Shown here: one piece after another, positions 22,141-34,499 of the stretch
How positions within the stretch are numbered: position 1 is the stretch's first letter
Layout: each line of letters begins with the position of its first letter
DNA from: Hygrophila difformis
Lineage: Eukaryota; Streptophyta; Magnoliopsida; Lamiales; Acanthaceae
NCBI GenBank assembly: GCA_030278955.1
Contig: JAOANR010000001.1
Span: 38,962,890 to 39,026,889, forward strand
Reading direction: 5' to 3'
DNA length: 64,000 nt
Made by a program: the position numbers and the translations under genes
Notes under the pieces: model-generated
Databases searched by the model: none
Told to the model about the DNA's origin: nothing
What the model saw: only the letters and a program-made list of their open reading frames with translations

Positions 22141-23215
22141 CAAGGGCGAACTATACTAGATCATATTGAACAAAAGTGGAAGAATAGAATCCTGAAATAC
22201 TTAAATATTTTGCCTATTTAAATTATGCCTTTAAATTATATCTTGAGATTATGTTATCATGTTGTTGAATTATGATCTTATGGAAATCCTTGTCTTTTGA
22301 ATTATGCAATTAAATTATTATTAGATGGATAAAATTTAATCATGTCTTGTATGAACATGTTTTCTTTAAATTTAATAAAAGGCTTTGAAACCTCATAATC
22401 ATGTCTGTGTTAACTTACTCAGCAAATCTTTGCTGACCAAACCATATTTTTCCCCTGTTTATTTCAGAGCTGAAGAATATGCATCATGATATGCATTCAT
22501 GGGAAATTTGGGGAAATACTTTATTTTTAAATGTTACGTTAGACTAGAAATTGAATGAACGGGCCTGTTTAACCCGTATTCTGGCCGTGTTGGCTATATT
22601 TAAATTCCGCTGCATTATATACGTAGATATTATTTTCGCTGCAACTATAATGACATCATTTTTAAATTATATATAAATGGGCTGTTTGAATGTTTTAAAT
22701 TCTGAAAAACCATAGCCTTGCATCTCTTTAGCAAGTTTGGAGAAACCGTGTCTTGCTAGGGAGGTGTGGCGGTGACATCCCGACCTGGGTGACCAAAAAT
22801 CAGGGTGTTACAATTTACTATGTTGAAAGAAGTGTTGTTATATTTAAGTTACACGGGAAGTACGCAAGGGATACAAGTGGAAATGTTAGGACATCAGAAT
22901 CTGACATCTACATGCTTTTAGTTAACGATTCAACAGTAGTCAAATAAAAATATAACACAAAATGGTGCCACAAACAAGAGAAGAAAAATCAACTAAATAG
23001 AAAGTAGTTACCAGTGATACCATAATAGGACCTTAATAACAACTTTGTAACAATGATCTCAATAGTCTCTTGTTCAGAATAGGTTTCTGAGGACCTAAAG
23101 ACAGTAGGTGGCTGTAAATAAATAGAAAAAGAAAAAGAAAGTAAACAATAACAGAGAAGAAATGAAACTCCCAAGGTAGAAATCATATGTATGATGGAAC
23201 ATTTTGAATATATAC

Positions 23216-23900
23216 TTCAAAAGCTTCTTGCCAAGTATCTATTAGAGTTACTATCTTCTCTTTCACACCCAATTCTGGCTGCAGGTACAATTTTTGGGTA
23301 TTAAAAGGGTGGCATAGTTCAAACAATCAAAACAAGGACTATCAATGATCTAGAAATAAGATTACCTTCTCTTTCAAAATTTTTACCATCTCGTGAGGTG
23401 AATTTTTATCAGCAACTTCTATATGAGCAATATCAACACAATTTTTCATAACAGTCTCTATTAGCTAGAAGTTGGAACGAGATTATTTTCATTAGATCCA
23501 TTACATGAACCATTTCCTTCTAGTGCAAGGATGTGCAACACCAAGAAATGGGTTCTAAAGGATATTATGAGCATATTACTTACAATAAGAAGAACAGTCC
23601 CAGATGCATTATCCCAGACATTTCATGTTATATTTCTTGTTAAAAAGTATTCAATAGCACCCTAACTCCCTAAGTTGGCCTAAGACAAGGCAGAACAGAA
23701 GATAGTTCAGACCAATTCACACAACTCACACCAGTCATTAATAAACCAAGTGACTAAAATGAGTTTCTCATTGAACCGAGAAAGCAATATGACATGATGC
23801 ATATAGTGTTTTAGAGAAGAGATTGAAACTCACCGTCAGGCAAGAAGCTGTACTTTGGGATTTTTGCTACCAAGACGTTTCTTTATACCTTTTACCACAT
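23216..23900 (-). pseudogene. TOM1-like (TOL) VHS-domain fragment
   Basis: Three exon-like pieces with splice-like borders. 23834-23900 reads DVVKGIKKRLGSKNPKVQLL. 23366-23464 reads LIETVMKNCVDIAHIEVADK and HEMVKILKEK. 23216-23278 reads ELGVKEKIVTLIDTWQEAF. Together they are the middle of a VHS domain, which in plant TOL proteins binds ubiquitylated membrane cargo for endosomal sorting. The first piece ends in a premature TGA caused by the loss of one base in the LALT segment. The N-terminal exon, the GAT domain and the tail are missing. Confidence 0.8.
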
Positions 23901-24405
23901 CTTATGTTTGCCTGGTATATAGGAAGCAAATATGAGGGGTCAAAATAGCAGTCAGTTATCAATAACACATCAAAGCAATGGATTAAGGCAGATATGTCAA
24001 GCCAGTTATCAGAATTCAGGAAACAATAAAGTTTCTTTGTACTAATTTCTCAAAAAAGAAGGTGAAATGTTTTTTCCTTTTCTATTAAACAAAAATCCAA
24101 CAAGTAAGTTGAAACAACAACAAAAGCGAAGGAAACCATTGCCATAGATAACATAAAACATGGAACTACAAAGAATGGGAACAAAAAAAAAATCCACCAC
24201 CCATTACAATATCAATCAAATATAAAAACAGGCCCCAGTGTAATCCTAATAGCTATTCATCATTTTATGTTGAATACCGCATCAGCAAAACACCAAATAA
24301 GACATCCATCCTAAAGCAACTTCAAAACCGAGTACTCAAGAAACACAAAATATTTAAAGGTAAGGTAGAAATCACTAATCAAAGACAAGGAAACACAAAT
24401 AATAT

Positions 24406-24520
24406 GACCTCTTCCAATTCATCTTCCTCATCAGACCCAAACTTGGACATATCACTGTCATCAAGCATGGTAGCCAATTTAGATCCACCACTTTCTGCAA
24501 TCTTACACCAATTGATTTTG
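24406..24520 (-). other. Unidentified exon-like fragment in Helitron A
   Basis: After an acceptor-like TTGCAG the minus strand reads SGGSKLATMLDDSDMSKFG followed by SDEEDELEE. The acidic protein-like composition and splice-like borders suggest a captured exon. I do not recognise the gene. Confidence 0.35.
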
Positions 24521-25071
24521 ATGCGACATTATAAATGGACTTATCCTCCTCACAAGCATCACTTGGCTAGTTGGCTTAGAATCCTCAAAAGTACTAATCC
24601 GTAACAGAAAAAGCTCAATTCAGAAAACCAACTAATCCGTAACAGAAAAGATAGAGGGAAGGGGCATTTGTTACCAGACCTGGCAGGGAGCAACAGCTAC
24701 GGTGGAGGCGCATCACGACCAAAATATCAGAAATCAAACCCCAAAAAATTTGAAGCTCAAATCTGAAATCTGCACAAATGCGTATGTCCCATCGTCAAGA
24801 GATTAACACAAAATAAAAGCCTTTTGGGGCAAATTATATCCACAAGCCACATGGGTATTTCATATAAATAGGTTATTAAAAGCATGTTAATAATGCAAAT
24901 TACCTGATTCTCCGTGATTTACAGCCTAATAAGGAAGATCAAACTATGCCAATAATAGGTTTATCACATCCAGCTTCTGGAAGCCAAAACCGAATATTGA
25001 CCCACATCCATGGCATACAAAGAAGAAAATTTAAACATTTTGAAAACTGCACACACCTGGCACCACTGGCA

Positions 25072-25396
25072 CCTTTCTCAAGGGTCACATACAATAGCTT
25101 GTACTTGCAGTAATCCGAGATAAGCTCTCTGAGAATCTCCTGCTGCTCTGCCTATTCCATGTTGGCACTTAGATAAGAAACAGGTATATTTGCCTGGTCA
25201 TCAGAAATATGAGACAACAAGCTGGATTTTAGTGCAATCTACACAAAGTTATTACCTACAAAGATTCAAGTAAACAAATGAATATTTGACCAATGTGATT
25301 TGAGTATTACCTGCAGTAGTTTCATTATCTGATCTTGGATGAGAGAAACAAGGGGCGAAATGACTAAAATTATCCGAGGGCATATGAGGCAGGAAG
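25072..25396 (-). pseudogene. RecQ helicase fragment (RECQ4/BLM-like)
   Basis: The exon at 25311-25396 reads ASCLICPRIILVISPLVSLI then QDQIMKLLQ, the region just after helicase motif I in RecQ4-type DNA helicases. The exon at about 25072-25239 reads LLSHISDDQANIPVSYLSAN then AEQQEILRELISDYCKYKLL and YVTLEK. The wild-type order in this family is ME-W-AEQQE; here the Trp codon is TAG (25152-25154). The conserved YVTPEK is YVTLEK. All other domains are absent. RecQ4 proteins unwind recombination intermediates, but this copy cannot encode one. Confidence 0.85.
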
Positions 25397-27670
25397 CTAC
25401 AAAATACCAAATTCAAACTAACCTAACATCCAATTCATGAGTATAGAATGAAATTAAATTGCAAAATGAAGAAAATGAAACACCAAATACCCGAACCCTT
25501 AACTAAGAAATGTGTTCAGATCAATCCCAAAAGATATAATTAGCAATCTAAATATATTATTTAGGAAAAACTGTTGTGTAGAGCAAAAAAATCTAAACTA
25601 AAACGTTAGAAAGCAAAAGAATGTGACTTGACCTGCTGCCCGAGGTAAATTAGACCAAGGCCCAAAGGAAAGAAGCATCCCAGGGGATGATCACTCAAAC
25701 TTTCCGCCCCTGACAAGTTCATTAATTGAAAAATAAGTCCTTTCTTCATCTTCAATTGGCATGTATCGGCTAAGATCAAAACAAGCAGAAACAGAGCGCT
25801 GTACACAAAAGCCAAAAGCACACCAAAATCTAAAATGAACACATTCAGTTCAGCATAGGGATAAGTTTATAGTTCGTGACATGGAAACAGTATTTGATTC
25901 TGAACTAAGTAATGCATCAAATAGCAGAATATGAGCCCAGGTTTTAACAGTGAATACTATTGTGGCACATCATATTGATGCAACTTTATCGCTAAACTGC
26001 ACACGTAAAGTAGCAAATATAAGAAAATGGAAATTCGTTCTGTTATGGAGCCCCATACAAGTCTTCCACCACTTAGCCCATACCTCGAGAACTGGCCTGT
26101 AGACTAATGCTGTCAAATATATTCCTAGCTCAGGTAACACAGCTCCAGTCCCATATCCTTGTTGGTGTGCCTGGTAACAAAATCTGATTCTATTTCTACT
26201 ACAAGGGCAAAATATCCCAAAAACAGATTATTTTTCAGTAATTCCAAGTCCCAAACATGAGGTTTTCTTGTTAACGTTGGCATGTTAAGGATCTAATAAA
26301 GTAGTAAACTTTATCCCAGAATATGTGCATATCCAATCTCTAGAGTGTAGAATTATTTGTCTTTACTCAACGAATGCCTCTTCGTCACAGTCGTCTTATA
26401 TAAGAACAAATATATGGCCATTGATATGTTGAAGGTCGAATTCAAAAAAAAAAAAAAAGAAAGAAAGAAAGAAACACAAACAAACAAACTTCTTAACCTA
26501 ATGACTGATGCTTCATCTACCGATCTAGGGGCGGTAATAAAAATTTTATTGAAAAGAAAATGTACAAGTACCTTCAAATTGGATGCAAGTCGACCTGCAA
26601 GTGCCAAAAGCAGAGTCAACCTGAATAATAACTTCACATGCATCAAATTGAGAAATCATTGATCATTATAATGAAATCTTATTAAATCTCACTCTCTGAC
26701 CTTGAAGGCCGAATAACGTCGTTTATGTTATTCAGGATTGAAAATTTCTTTTTCCCTCCGGAGAAAATCCTACGCTTCCTCAAGAAAGCCTAGCATTCAT
26801 CACATGTTTCAGTCAATTCAATCCAACAAGTGACCCTAAATCTTATGCCTTATAGCTTTTCACATAATTGTACACTGATGTTCTACCTCGGTCATGTTGA
26901 AGATAAAATTATGTATGGTCTGCAAAGCTCTGTTTCCAACATAGACTATTGCATCGACTTTAAGATCCTCGAATCAAACCTCGACTTTTGGAAATTCCAG
27001 GCCAACACTGTTAAGCATAGGCATCAATAAACCCCAGCTAGACATTTTCTCGTAAGATGCAGAATTCCTAAAATAATCAACCGAATTAAACAATACTTAA
27101 TTCTAAACAATCCCATGCATCAAATCTCGCCCCACATCCGTTTTTGTCTCGATGGTGTCGATTGCAGGGCCGAAGGGAAATTACAACCCACACAACACTG
27201 AAGACTGCAACTGTAATGCTTAAATAGAACAATTTTCAAGAGTTAAAACTGTCCTGCAACTGAATTGAGATATCAAAAATCCATGAGCTCCCATTCACAA
27301 GTATATCTATGTTATGGTTGCATTCAGAAATAGAGACCCAAAGATGCAAACTTGTCATTGTGTTTCGATTCTTATAATAAACTCTTCATTACCGTAACTC
27401 CAGATAGTGCTACGTGAAGCCTAATTACCATTACTCCAGAAAGTTCCCCTTTCCATTCTTAGTCTATCAAGGAGTTTATTTATGGTACATACCAAGAGTT
27501 AGATATGGCACTATGGAAGCAATTCAACTTAATTAAATGTTCACTCTTAGTATTTCCATCAACAATTTAGAAGCATGTGGCAATCTTGTAACCCTTATTA
27601 TTATAAATGATCTTCCCCGCATTTCATAGAAACTTAATCTATGTCAATATAGTCACATAAAATCTCAAAC

Positions 27671-29200
27671 CTTCCATCGAGTCTGGCAGGGCCAACTTTA
27701 GCCAAAGCTCGTTCAACTTCTTCACTAACCTATTCAAGAAAATTTACAAATAAGGCAAAACTATCTGATACAGTTCATACTCAATATGTTTCATCACTAA
27801 AAATTGCTCTTGGTACTAAACATAGTAGGGAGTCACATAAAAGATGTGTGAATAATGTCAGCTGTCTGCCAACAAACATGGAAACATTTTAATTCGGTGT
27901 GGACCTCTTAAGAACATATTTGTTGTCCTTTTTGCATTCCATTTTTAATTTGTGACTGCAAGAAACAGCTTCTCAATAGAAATCCAGATGGTTTTCTAGA
28001 TTATCATCAAACAATGGAAACTTGAAACATACGTCATCATCAACGACAACAAAAGGAATCCAATGAGATCTTTAGGAAGAATCAACCTATAAACACCTGC
28101 CCTAATCTTGTACTAAAGACCTTAGAAACTTAGTGAACATAAACATGAAAATTCCACAGCAGAAATTCCCAGGATATTCAACATTACCACTCTTCAGAGA
28201 ATTGGTTGTAAAGATGAGAAGAGCTTCTGGAGACTATCCACCTTTAGTGCTTCCACAATAACACTATAAAAAACGAATTACTTCATGAGACAAATAGAAA
28301 TGTAATTCATTCACTAACCAAAAGCAGTTCTTGTGTATTGATAAAAAAAAAAAAGAAAAGCAATTATGTGTAACAAAATTAAAACTGACATAAGAATAAT
28401 CAAGACAGCTCTAGAAACCATTCAGTTTATTTTTAACAGATATTTGCACCACCTGATTACAAGATTACAATCAGTGTTGATCCACCATAACAAATAAAAG
28501 TTATGGTTATAGAGTGAATAACCAATAAAAGTAATGATTAAGAGTGAACTCAACAAGATGCTTTAGAATCAGTTGTCAGACCTTATGAATAGGAAACAAA
28601 TAAATCAATTGGTCGATGAAAGAAGATACAGGTTAACCTTAATGCAACAATGGAAGCGCAAATGTGATTTGAAATATTCATTCTAAATCTCTGTTTAAGT
28701 GTAATAGCATAACAAAAAAATCACTCACAGCTGGTACAGATCAAAAGAATATCCTCAGACACAAGACTAAATTTGACCTAATCCGCTTTCCATTTATTAC
28801 AGGAAGACAGGATTCATATATCCTTTGGAATATTGAGCATTTGTTCCATCTATATTAAGTTGATCTGACCTTATTGAATAAAAGGAATCTCATCATCAGT
28901 ACGTGTGTTTCCGCGCGGTAACCCAATGGAATAAAATCAAATAAGTTCAACAACCCCAACAATCAATAAAGTCATAAATAACCCCAACCCATGGCAAATT
29001 AAGCATTCTTTTAAAATCATATGTATGGAACGATGTTCAATCATAAGGCACAACAACAACAACAAGAAGCAAAAACATTGTTACCTAGCTAAAGCAAGTC
29101 TCTTTCTGTCTTTCTCCTTTTCTTCATCGCCCTCACCTTCCAAGCGCCTTTTCCCTCTACCCTTGATTGAGTTAGTTCTCTCCATGTACCTTGTCTGCAT
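27671..29200 (-). pseudogene. CBP60 calmodulin-binding protein, N-terminal exons
   Basis: Three consecutive exons of a CBP60-type gene. Exon 1 (29085-29200) begins MQTRYMERTNSIKGRGKR and ends KEKDRKRLALAR. Exon 2 (28188-28264) reads VIVEALKVDSLQKLFSSLQP then IL, with TGA at 28194-28196 where relatives have Arg. Exon 3 (27671-27729) reads VSEEVERALAKVGPARLDGR. Splice borders and phases fit. CBP60 proteins are plant transcription regulators that bind calmodulin, several acting in salicylate immunity. The DNA-binding core and calmodulin-binding C-terminus are absent, so this is a captured 5' portion with a premature stop. Confidence 0.9.
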
Positions 29201-30042
29201 GTCGACTTCAGAGGAGGAATATAAAAGGGAAAAAGGACTGGACAATTTATAATTAAATCCAAAGCAGCACGAAATCAATTGGTACTACGTAGTCGAGAGC
29301 ACAGATCTCAGGTCGCCCAAAATTAAAGTCGCAACCCTATCCCGATTCCCTACCTGAACCCTAAATCCCAAATATACCAAACACACAAAAACCCATCCAT
29401 CTCCACGGAAAATAAAATAAACGCATAGAATAAAATTACCTGCTGAAATGATGAGAAAGCGATAGCCCGGAAAGGTGAATAAAACCAAGAAAAAGAGCTA
29501 GCATTCCCCCTTTTCCTTTTCCGCTGCCGAAAGAAGGGATATTTAACAGGTTGAGCTTAAAGTAATACTGGCGGCTCAAGGCCACAGAAGGAGTGCAGTG
29601 TGGGCAGAAACCACCGGTTTCCGGGCAGGGCGGGTTGTCCGCGAGGGTGAGGGGGATACGGGTGGTGCGCCAGCAAGAGGAGCGGGGCGAGGAGACGACA
29701 GTGCGGCTGGATGGAGAACGCGGCGTGCATTCACTATTGGGGACGGGAATTAGAGATACCGAAGAAAATATTGAGCGAACGGGAACGGGAGTGGGAATTA
29801 GGGTTGAGGAGGAACTGGAGCGGGTTGAGGACGAACGGGAATGGGAGTGGGAATTAGAGATTAATGTACTACAAGAGGGAACGAATTGCAGCCTGCGGGT
29901 TTCGATCGTAAACACCGAGGAAGCCTGGAAGACAAATATGAAATCAAAATCAACAGTCATGATTGAAATTAGATTCTCAATCGAACGGTTGAAAATGAAA
30001 TGGGATTTGGCAGAAAATTTTTCTTACTCTTTTATAAGATAG
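29201..30042 (-). other. 5' region of Helitron A, GC-richer captured DNA
   Basis: Between the CBP60 start and the Helitron terminus the DNA is GC-richer at 29590-29860. Open frames exist on both strands (plus 29593-30042, minus 29436-29960), but they are low-complexity and I recognise neither. A captured promoter or leader of the CBP60 gene is the simplest reading. Confidence 0.35.
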
Positions 30043-30741
30043 ACTAGCTTTTGAGCCGTGCGATGCACGACATATTTAGAACGTACAACTGCCCATGGAG
30101 GGAAAAAAATAATTGTAGGTAAGTGCACGTAGTTTTCTTATATTATACTTATTACATTCAAAGAAGTTTAGTTATATTTAATTTACAAACCAAGTATGTA
30201 GTGTTGAGGAGGCCAAAATCAACCAATATAAAATTTATTTAGAGCTGAAATTTTCTAACATCCGCAAAGCAACAGAAACAAATATGAAATACACGGATTT
30301 AAAAAATAACCTATGAATTTAATTTAATAACAATGGAGAATATTCTGTGAGCTCGAGAAAGATGGAGAAGCAAAAAGATTGGAGGCAACACTGGAGATGT
30401 GAATTTCTTTCCGAGATAATTGATGATGCCGAAGGCTTAGAAAATATCGAACATCATTAACTATAGATTTTACATGTGGTTTACAATAATGAGGACGTAC
30501 AACTGCCCATGAAGAAAAAAGATAATAATTATAGGTAAGTGTACGTGGGTACCCCTCAACCTATAATCAAATGATAAGTATGTTACATGTATGAACAGAA
30601 ACATGCGGCATTGTACAACTATTCCAACTTTAAACCATTTAGAACACAAATATGCATAAGCACAATTAAATTTCATCATCACCAGAATAACACAAGGCAG
30701 ACTAAAATTCACTGCAGACCATAGTAGTACTTTTTGTTTAC

Positions 30742-31513
30742 CTCAACAAAGACACCAAAGTATGTAATTTTTTATGCAGCACTTGACAATATCTCCCATT
30801 TGCATCTGTGCCTGCAAACACAGGATATATCCAACTGTAAAAGGGTAACGAATATTGTAGACTTCACAAAATTTAACACACTTTTGAAAAATCCCACACT
30901 TACAATTACAGCTTATCATAAAAATTTCTTGCTTTTGGATTCACCAAAAATGTGGCTGGTGAGGGATTATTATTTCCCAGGTTACGCAGGAGAATATTAT
31001 TGATTTCATATATTTTGAATTTTAGGTGATTTCATATATTTTGACTTTTAAGTTTGGAATTCTTTTGGTGGTAAATGGTAATCTACAGTTGGGGCATTTT
31101 CAATTTACACAACAGTCCATGTCAGAACTAAAATATATCAGGTCACGCAAAGTAAAATATGAAAAGTTCTATTGAATTACATTAATGAGGTTTACAGCAA
31201 TGCGATTTTCAAGCTATTAATGATAAAGCAGATTATGTGGTCAGGACTTTCTAATTCCAGGTAAGCCTCTAATACCTGAATAGGCAATCATGTATCGGTT
31301 TGCCAGACAAGGTTGAACAACCAGAAATTCAACCATGACAATTTCCATTTTGTACATTTTGTAAGGAGTCAGTTAGCTACAACTAATCAGACGAATGAAA
31401 GACAGACTTCTTACCATAAGGCTTCTTTTCTTTTCAACCAGTTCTTCCTCCTCTTTGGGTTTAATTGAAAATATAAGCTTCCGTGTTCTTCTGTCAGCCA
31501 ATACAACACCCAC
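30742..31513 (-). pseudogene. S1-domain chloroplast protein fragment (PDE338-like)
   Basis: The exon at about 31415-31513 reads VGVVLADRRTRKLIFSIKPK then EEEELVEKKRSLM, and a donor GTAAGAAG follows. The exon at 30742-30811 reads AQMQMGDIVKCCIKN; the expected ITYFGVFVE follows only after a one-base shift, so the frame is broken. The order matches a plant nuclear gene for a plastid protein with S1 RNA-binding domains that I recall as PDE338 (At1g71720). Only the segment around the start of an S1 domain is present. Confidence 0.7.
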
Positions 31514-31895
31514 CTTGATAAGCTTCCGTGTTCTTCTTACCATAAGAGAACGCTAATTGAATAACAAACATGAAACAGTAATGAATCATCAAAGAAGTAA
31601 ATCCACACACCAAAACGAGTAAATTCCTCACATAGATTGCCAGTACACAAATCCGAACAAAATAAAAATTGCATACGAAAAAGGAACCGCACAAAATGGC
31701 CCCACCAAACAAAAAACACAGAAGTTGACCTCGGTGGAGGCGCGGATGGCCACAACAGCGTTTGGGAGTAGCTAAGAAGTGGAGCCTCCCCGTTTTTTTT
31801 CCTTTTCGAATATAAGGAATATTTGGAAAATCGGGTTGTAACGACAATATAAGGAATATTTTTTTCTTTTTCTACGGGCAGTTGTATATCCAAAA

Positions 31896-31935
31896 TATGT
31901 TGTGCATCGCACAACGAGAAAAAGATTTAGTTGTT
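31896..31935 (+). other. Plus-oriented Helitron-like 3' terminus
   Basis: TTGTGCATCGCACAA forms a six-base-pair stem and is followed by CGAGAAAAAGATTTAG. The region around it (ACAACTGCCC inverted, ATATTTTG) matches the subterminal part at 30052-30100 in inverted orientation. The expected CTAG is TTAG here, so it may be a decayed end. Confidence 0.4.
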
Positions 31936-32036
31936 AGCTAATGTTATAAGAGTAGGACTGTTACAGTTCACATTATGGGGATGGCAATTATTTTCGTTGA
32001 CATGGAACTGTTTGTTTCTTTAACTAGCTTTTTTGA

Positions 32037-32055
32037 CCCGCGCGTTGCGCACGGG
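32037..32055 (-). other. Helitron C 3' terminal hairpin
   Basis: On the minus strand CCCGTGCG-CAA-CGCGCGGG, an eight-base-pair stem with one G-T pair, lies nine bases before CTAG. It is the replication-terminator-like structure of Helitrons. Confidence 0.85.
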
Positions 32056-32281
32056 CGTGTTGCATTCTTTCTTATTATGAATAGAACTAATAATTTTTAA
32101 TTGGATGAACAAAATAAATACATAGAAGTATTTAGAATTCATAATAATGATAGTTTTAAATTGTGATAGTTTTGAGTAATGGTTTAAAATTTAGAGTTCG
32201 AAAGTTAAAAGTTGACGATGAATAGAGTTTAGAGTTTAAGAATCGATTTTAGAATTTCATTGTTAAAATAGAAAATACAGC

Positions 32282-33006
32282 ATGTCAACTATCTAATTCA
32301 GCTGGCTTTCCATCTTCTCGAATTATAAATTCAAGCACTTCAGCTGCCAATGGTGGATAGTCTTTTCACAAATGTTTGAACAATGTACTATATGTGAAGG
32401 AATCAGGTTGAATTCCTCGATCGAACAATTCCTTGTACAACTTGAAAACCTCATAGTACACGTTCATTAAAATGGTGTATGTGTATGTATTAAGAGATAT
32501 TCATTTCATTTGCATTTCAGAAAGCAGCTTATAACCTCCATCTACTTTTCCAATTATGCAAAGGTCATTCAATATAGCATTATATGTGACCACATTCGGG
32601 GAAATGTATTTCTCTAGCATTTTGGAGAAATATACAAATACTTGTTCTAGTGGTTCTTCAGCAGCATGTGCATGAATTAATATAGTGTATGCCACAAATG
32701 TCAGAGGATAACCTCTTCTCACCATTTATTAAAACACCTCTTGAATATGGCCGAGCAATTATGGATAATGCCTGTATAGGATACAATATCATGCACAATT
32801 CCATCCCGAATCATTTTCTGCAGTGGATCATAAGCTTCCCCTAAATTGCTCAATCTAGAAATACCATCAACAAAGATATTGTACATAATCATATCAGGTG
32901 GGAACCCCTCTTCTTGCATCTCTTCTTGCAGTTTAAAGGCAGCAAATATGCCACTCAGCTTCAATTCACTACTACATGTTATGGAACATGATAGGACACC
33001 ACTCAT
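32282..33006 (-). pseudogene. Pentatricopeptide repeat (PPR) gene fragment
   Basis: Minus-strand frames carry degenerate 35-residue PPR units: PPDMIMYNIFVDGISRLSNL, then DIVSYTGIIHNCSAIF, FVAYTILIHAHAAEEPLEQV, PNVVTYNAILNDLCIIGK and PDSFTYSTLFKHL. The frame shifts between repeats, near 32720 and 32500, and stops follow. PPR proteins bind organelle RNA. No targeting peptide or C-terminal editing domain is visible. This piece lies nearest the Helitron 3' end and appears more decayed than the fumarase fragment. Confidence 0.75.
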
Positions 33007-34499
33007 TTCTTCATAAAACCATTCAGCCCTAAAATTAGAATTAGGTTCCAGTTACCTTCAGAAAAATCCTTCATTCTGGATATAACAACAATGATATTGA
33101 TTATTAAACAACTACACATACAACATTCAGAATAGGCTTTTACTATAATAAGGTGAGGTTTATTGATTAATAAAACAAAATTTGAGGTTTATTCATTCAT
33201 AAAACACAATTGTTCATTTAATCGGGATTATGGATAAATCAACACAAATTTTCCTTTATTCGAGATTTTTGGCTTTCTTATTTAAATTAATTTATAACAC
33301 AGATACACACCATAAATCATCAATTCGATTCCCAGCTTTAAATCACCTTCACCTTAGATGCAAATACAAACAAAAAAATAACAGTAAATTGACAGCAAAT
33401 AGAGATGGAGAACATATCGGCTATAAATAAAATCCTCCCTTGACAATTATAAATCAAAAAGTGTAATCAAAATCCAAGCAGAATCATCCAAAGTCAATCA
33501 AAAAGCGTTCGTCAAGATGATTAAAATCGTGAATGGAGAAAAAGAGAAAATGAAAGTTATATCCAATTATTAATAAATACTAATTACCAAACAAAAATCG
33601 CAACGCCAAAGTGATACAAATGGATTAAAGCTAATCACACCTGAGCACAGCAAGCATTCGAAACCGAACTTGTAGTTTTTTAATAGTAAAGCTAATAGTA
33701 GAAAATGGAGTACAACGTCTTCTGCAAGATGATCAAAATCGAAATAAGAAAACTACACACAAATCCACAAAAGTAGCAGAACAATGATGATAGAACATGA
33801 TTTGATCAACAATGTGGAGACCTAAATTTATTCTTTTTCAATGCCATTAAAAGAGATGAAAAGCGTGAGTCCTATGCAGCTTTCACACCGAAACAACATT
33901 TAATATTTGCGTGTTTGAATAAGTTTCACATGTGAGATGCAGCTTTCAGACCGAAACAAAAATTTTGCAATAAAACACACTAAATTACCTTTTGAAGGCA
34001 TTCAATTTCGTGGGAAGGGAGACTAAACACATTCATGTTCCAACTATAATTGGATAAAAATAATTAGATATCGACATCCCTTACTTAGGGAATCATAAAA
34101 GTACAAACAAATGACACAATAGAAGTCATATATCAATATTACGTAATTCATTATACAACACTACTTATATTTACACGCTTATTTACCTGTGATCTTGCAA
34201 ATAAAGATCACAGATGAGTGATCTACTAAAAGTTACTTTATAAACAAATATGTAAATATATAAAAGAGGTTTAAGGGTGCTATACCTTATGGGGTAGGTG
34301 AGCATCAAGCAACACTGGTCGGTGGAATAGGAAGATATCCAACTATGGAAGAACATACAACATCAAAGAAATTTGATTTTTATTTCGAATGAAGCTGCAA
34401 TGGAGCTGAGTTTAGATGAACAACAAAAAATTAGAAATATATATATCCTGAAAAAGCAATTGAGAATAATACGGTAGTATAATTAATTAGAAATGAGCT

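Larger units (their letters stand above)
20111..22812 (+). repeat. Inverted, diverged LTR of the same superfamily (solo or fragment)
   Basis: Read on the plus strand, its end (GTCTTGCTAGGGAGGTGTGG ... CAGGGTGTTACA, 22753-22812) is the diverged counterpart of the minus-strand LTR end at 14652. Further in, GTTTAACCCGTATTCTGGCC and TTAACTTACTCAGCA also have counterparts in reverse complement. It carries its own TATA box and the T-arm-like array. No primer site or coding region accompanies it. The left terminus is missing at the junction with 20110. Confidence 0.7.
22813..30043 (-). mobile_element. Helitron A with captured gene fragments (5' end visible)
   Basis: On the minus strand TCTATCTTATAAAAGAG starts at 30043 and is followed by AAAAATTTTC and ATTTCATTTTCAACCG, which match the start of Helitron C (TCTATACTATATAAAAG, AAAATTTT, ATTTCATTTTGAACCG). 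Inside lie exons of CBP60, RecQ4-like and TOL genes, all on the minus strand, as expected for gene capture. I could not find the 3' terminus. The left limit given is only where the LTR cluster begins, so the element may be truncated or interrupted there. Confidence 0.6.
30044..31935 (-). mobile_element. Helitron B remnant with 3' terminus at 30044
   Basis: On the minus strand the sequence ends GTGCATCGCACGGC, then TCAAAAG, then CTAG at 30047-30044: a short hairpin, a spacer and the CTRR end typical of Helitrons. The tail TCAAAAGCTAG is nearly that of Helitron C (TCAAAAAAGCTAG). The end abuts the 5' TC of Helitron A with no base between. The 5' end is uncertain. The right limit given is a second, oppositely oriented terminus of the same family. 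The interior holds S1-domain protein exons. Confidence 0.5.

Noticed and set aside
22753..22947. Open frame YVERSVVIFKLHGKYARDTSG at the edge of the inverted LTR
   Set aside because: It begins inside the LTR end and matches no family I recognise. It is too short to support as a gene.
25606..26170. Exon-like text in Helitron A (DEERTYFSINELVRGGKFE; VLPELGIYLTALVYRPVLE)
   Set aside because: Protein-like, but I could not identify a gene or consistent splice borders, so they are not listed as genes.
29436..30042. Overlapping open frames on both strands next to the Helitron A 5' end
   Set aside because: No recognisable domain, biased composition and mutual overlap. The plus-strand frame runs to the terminus of the element.
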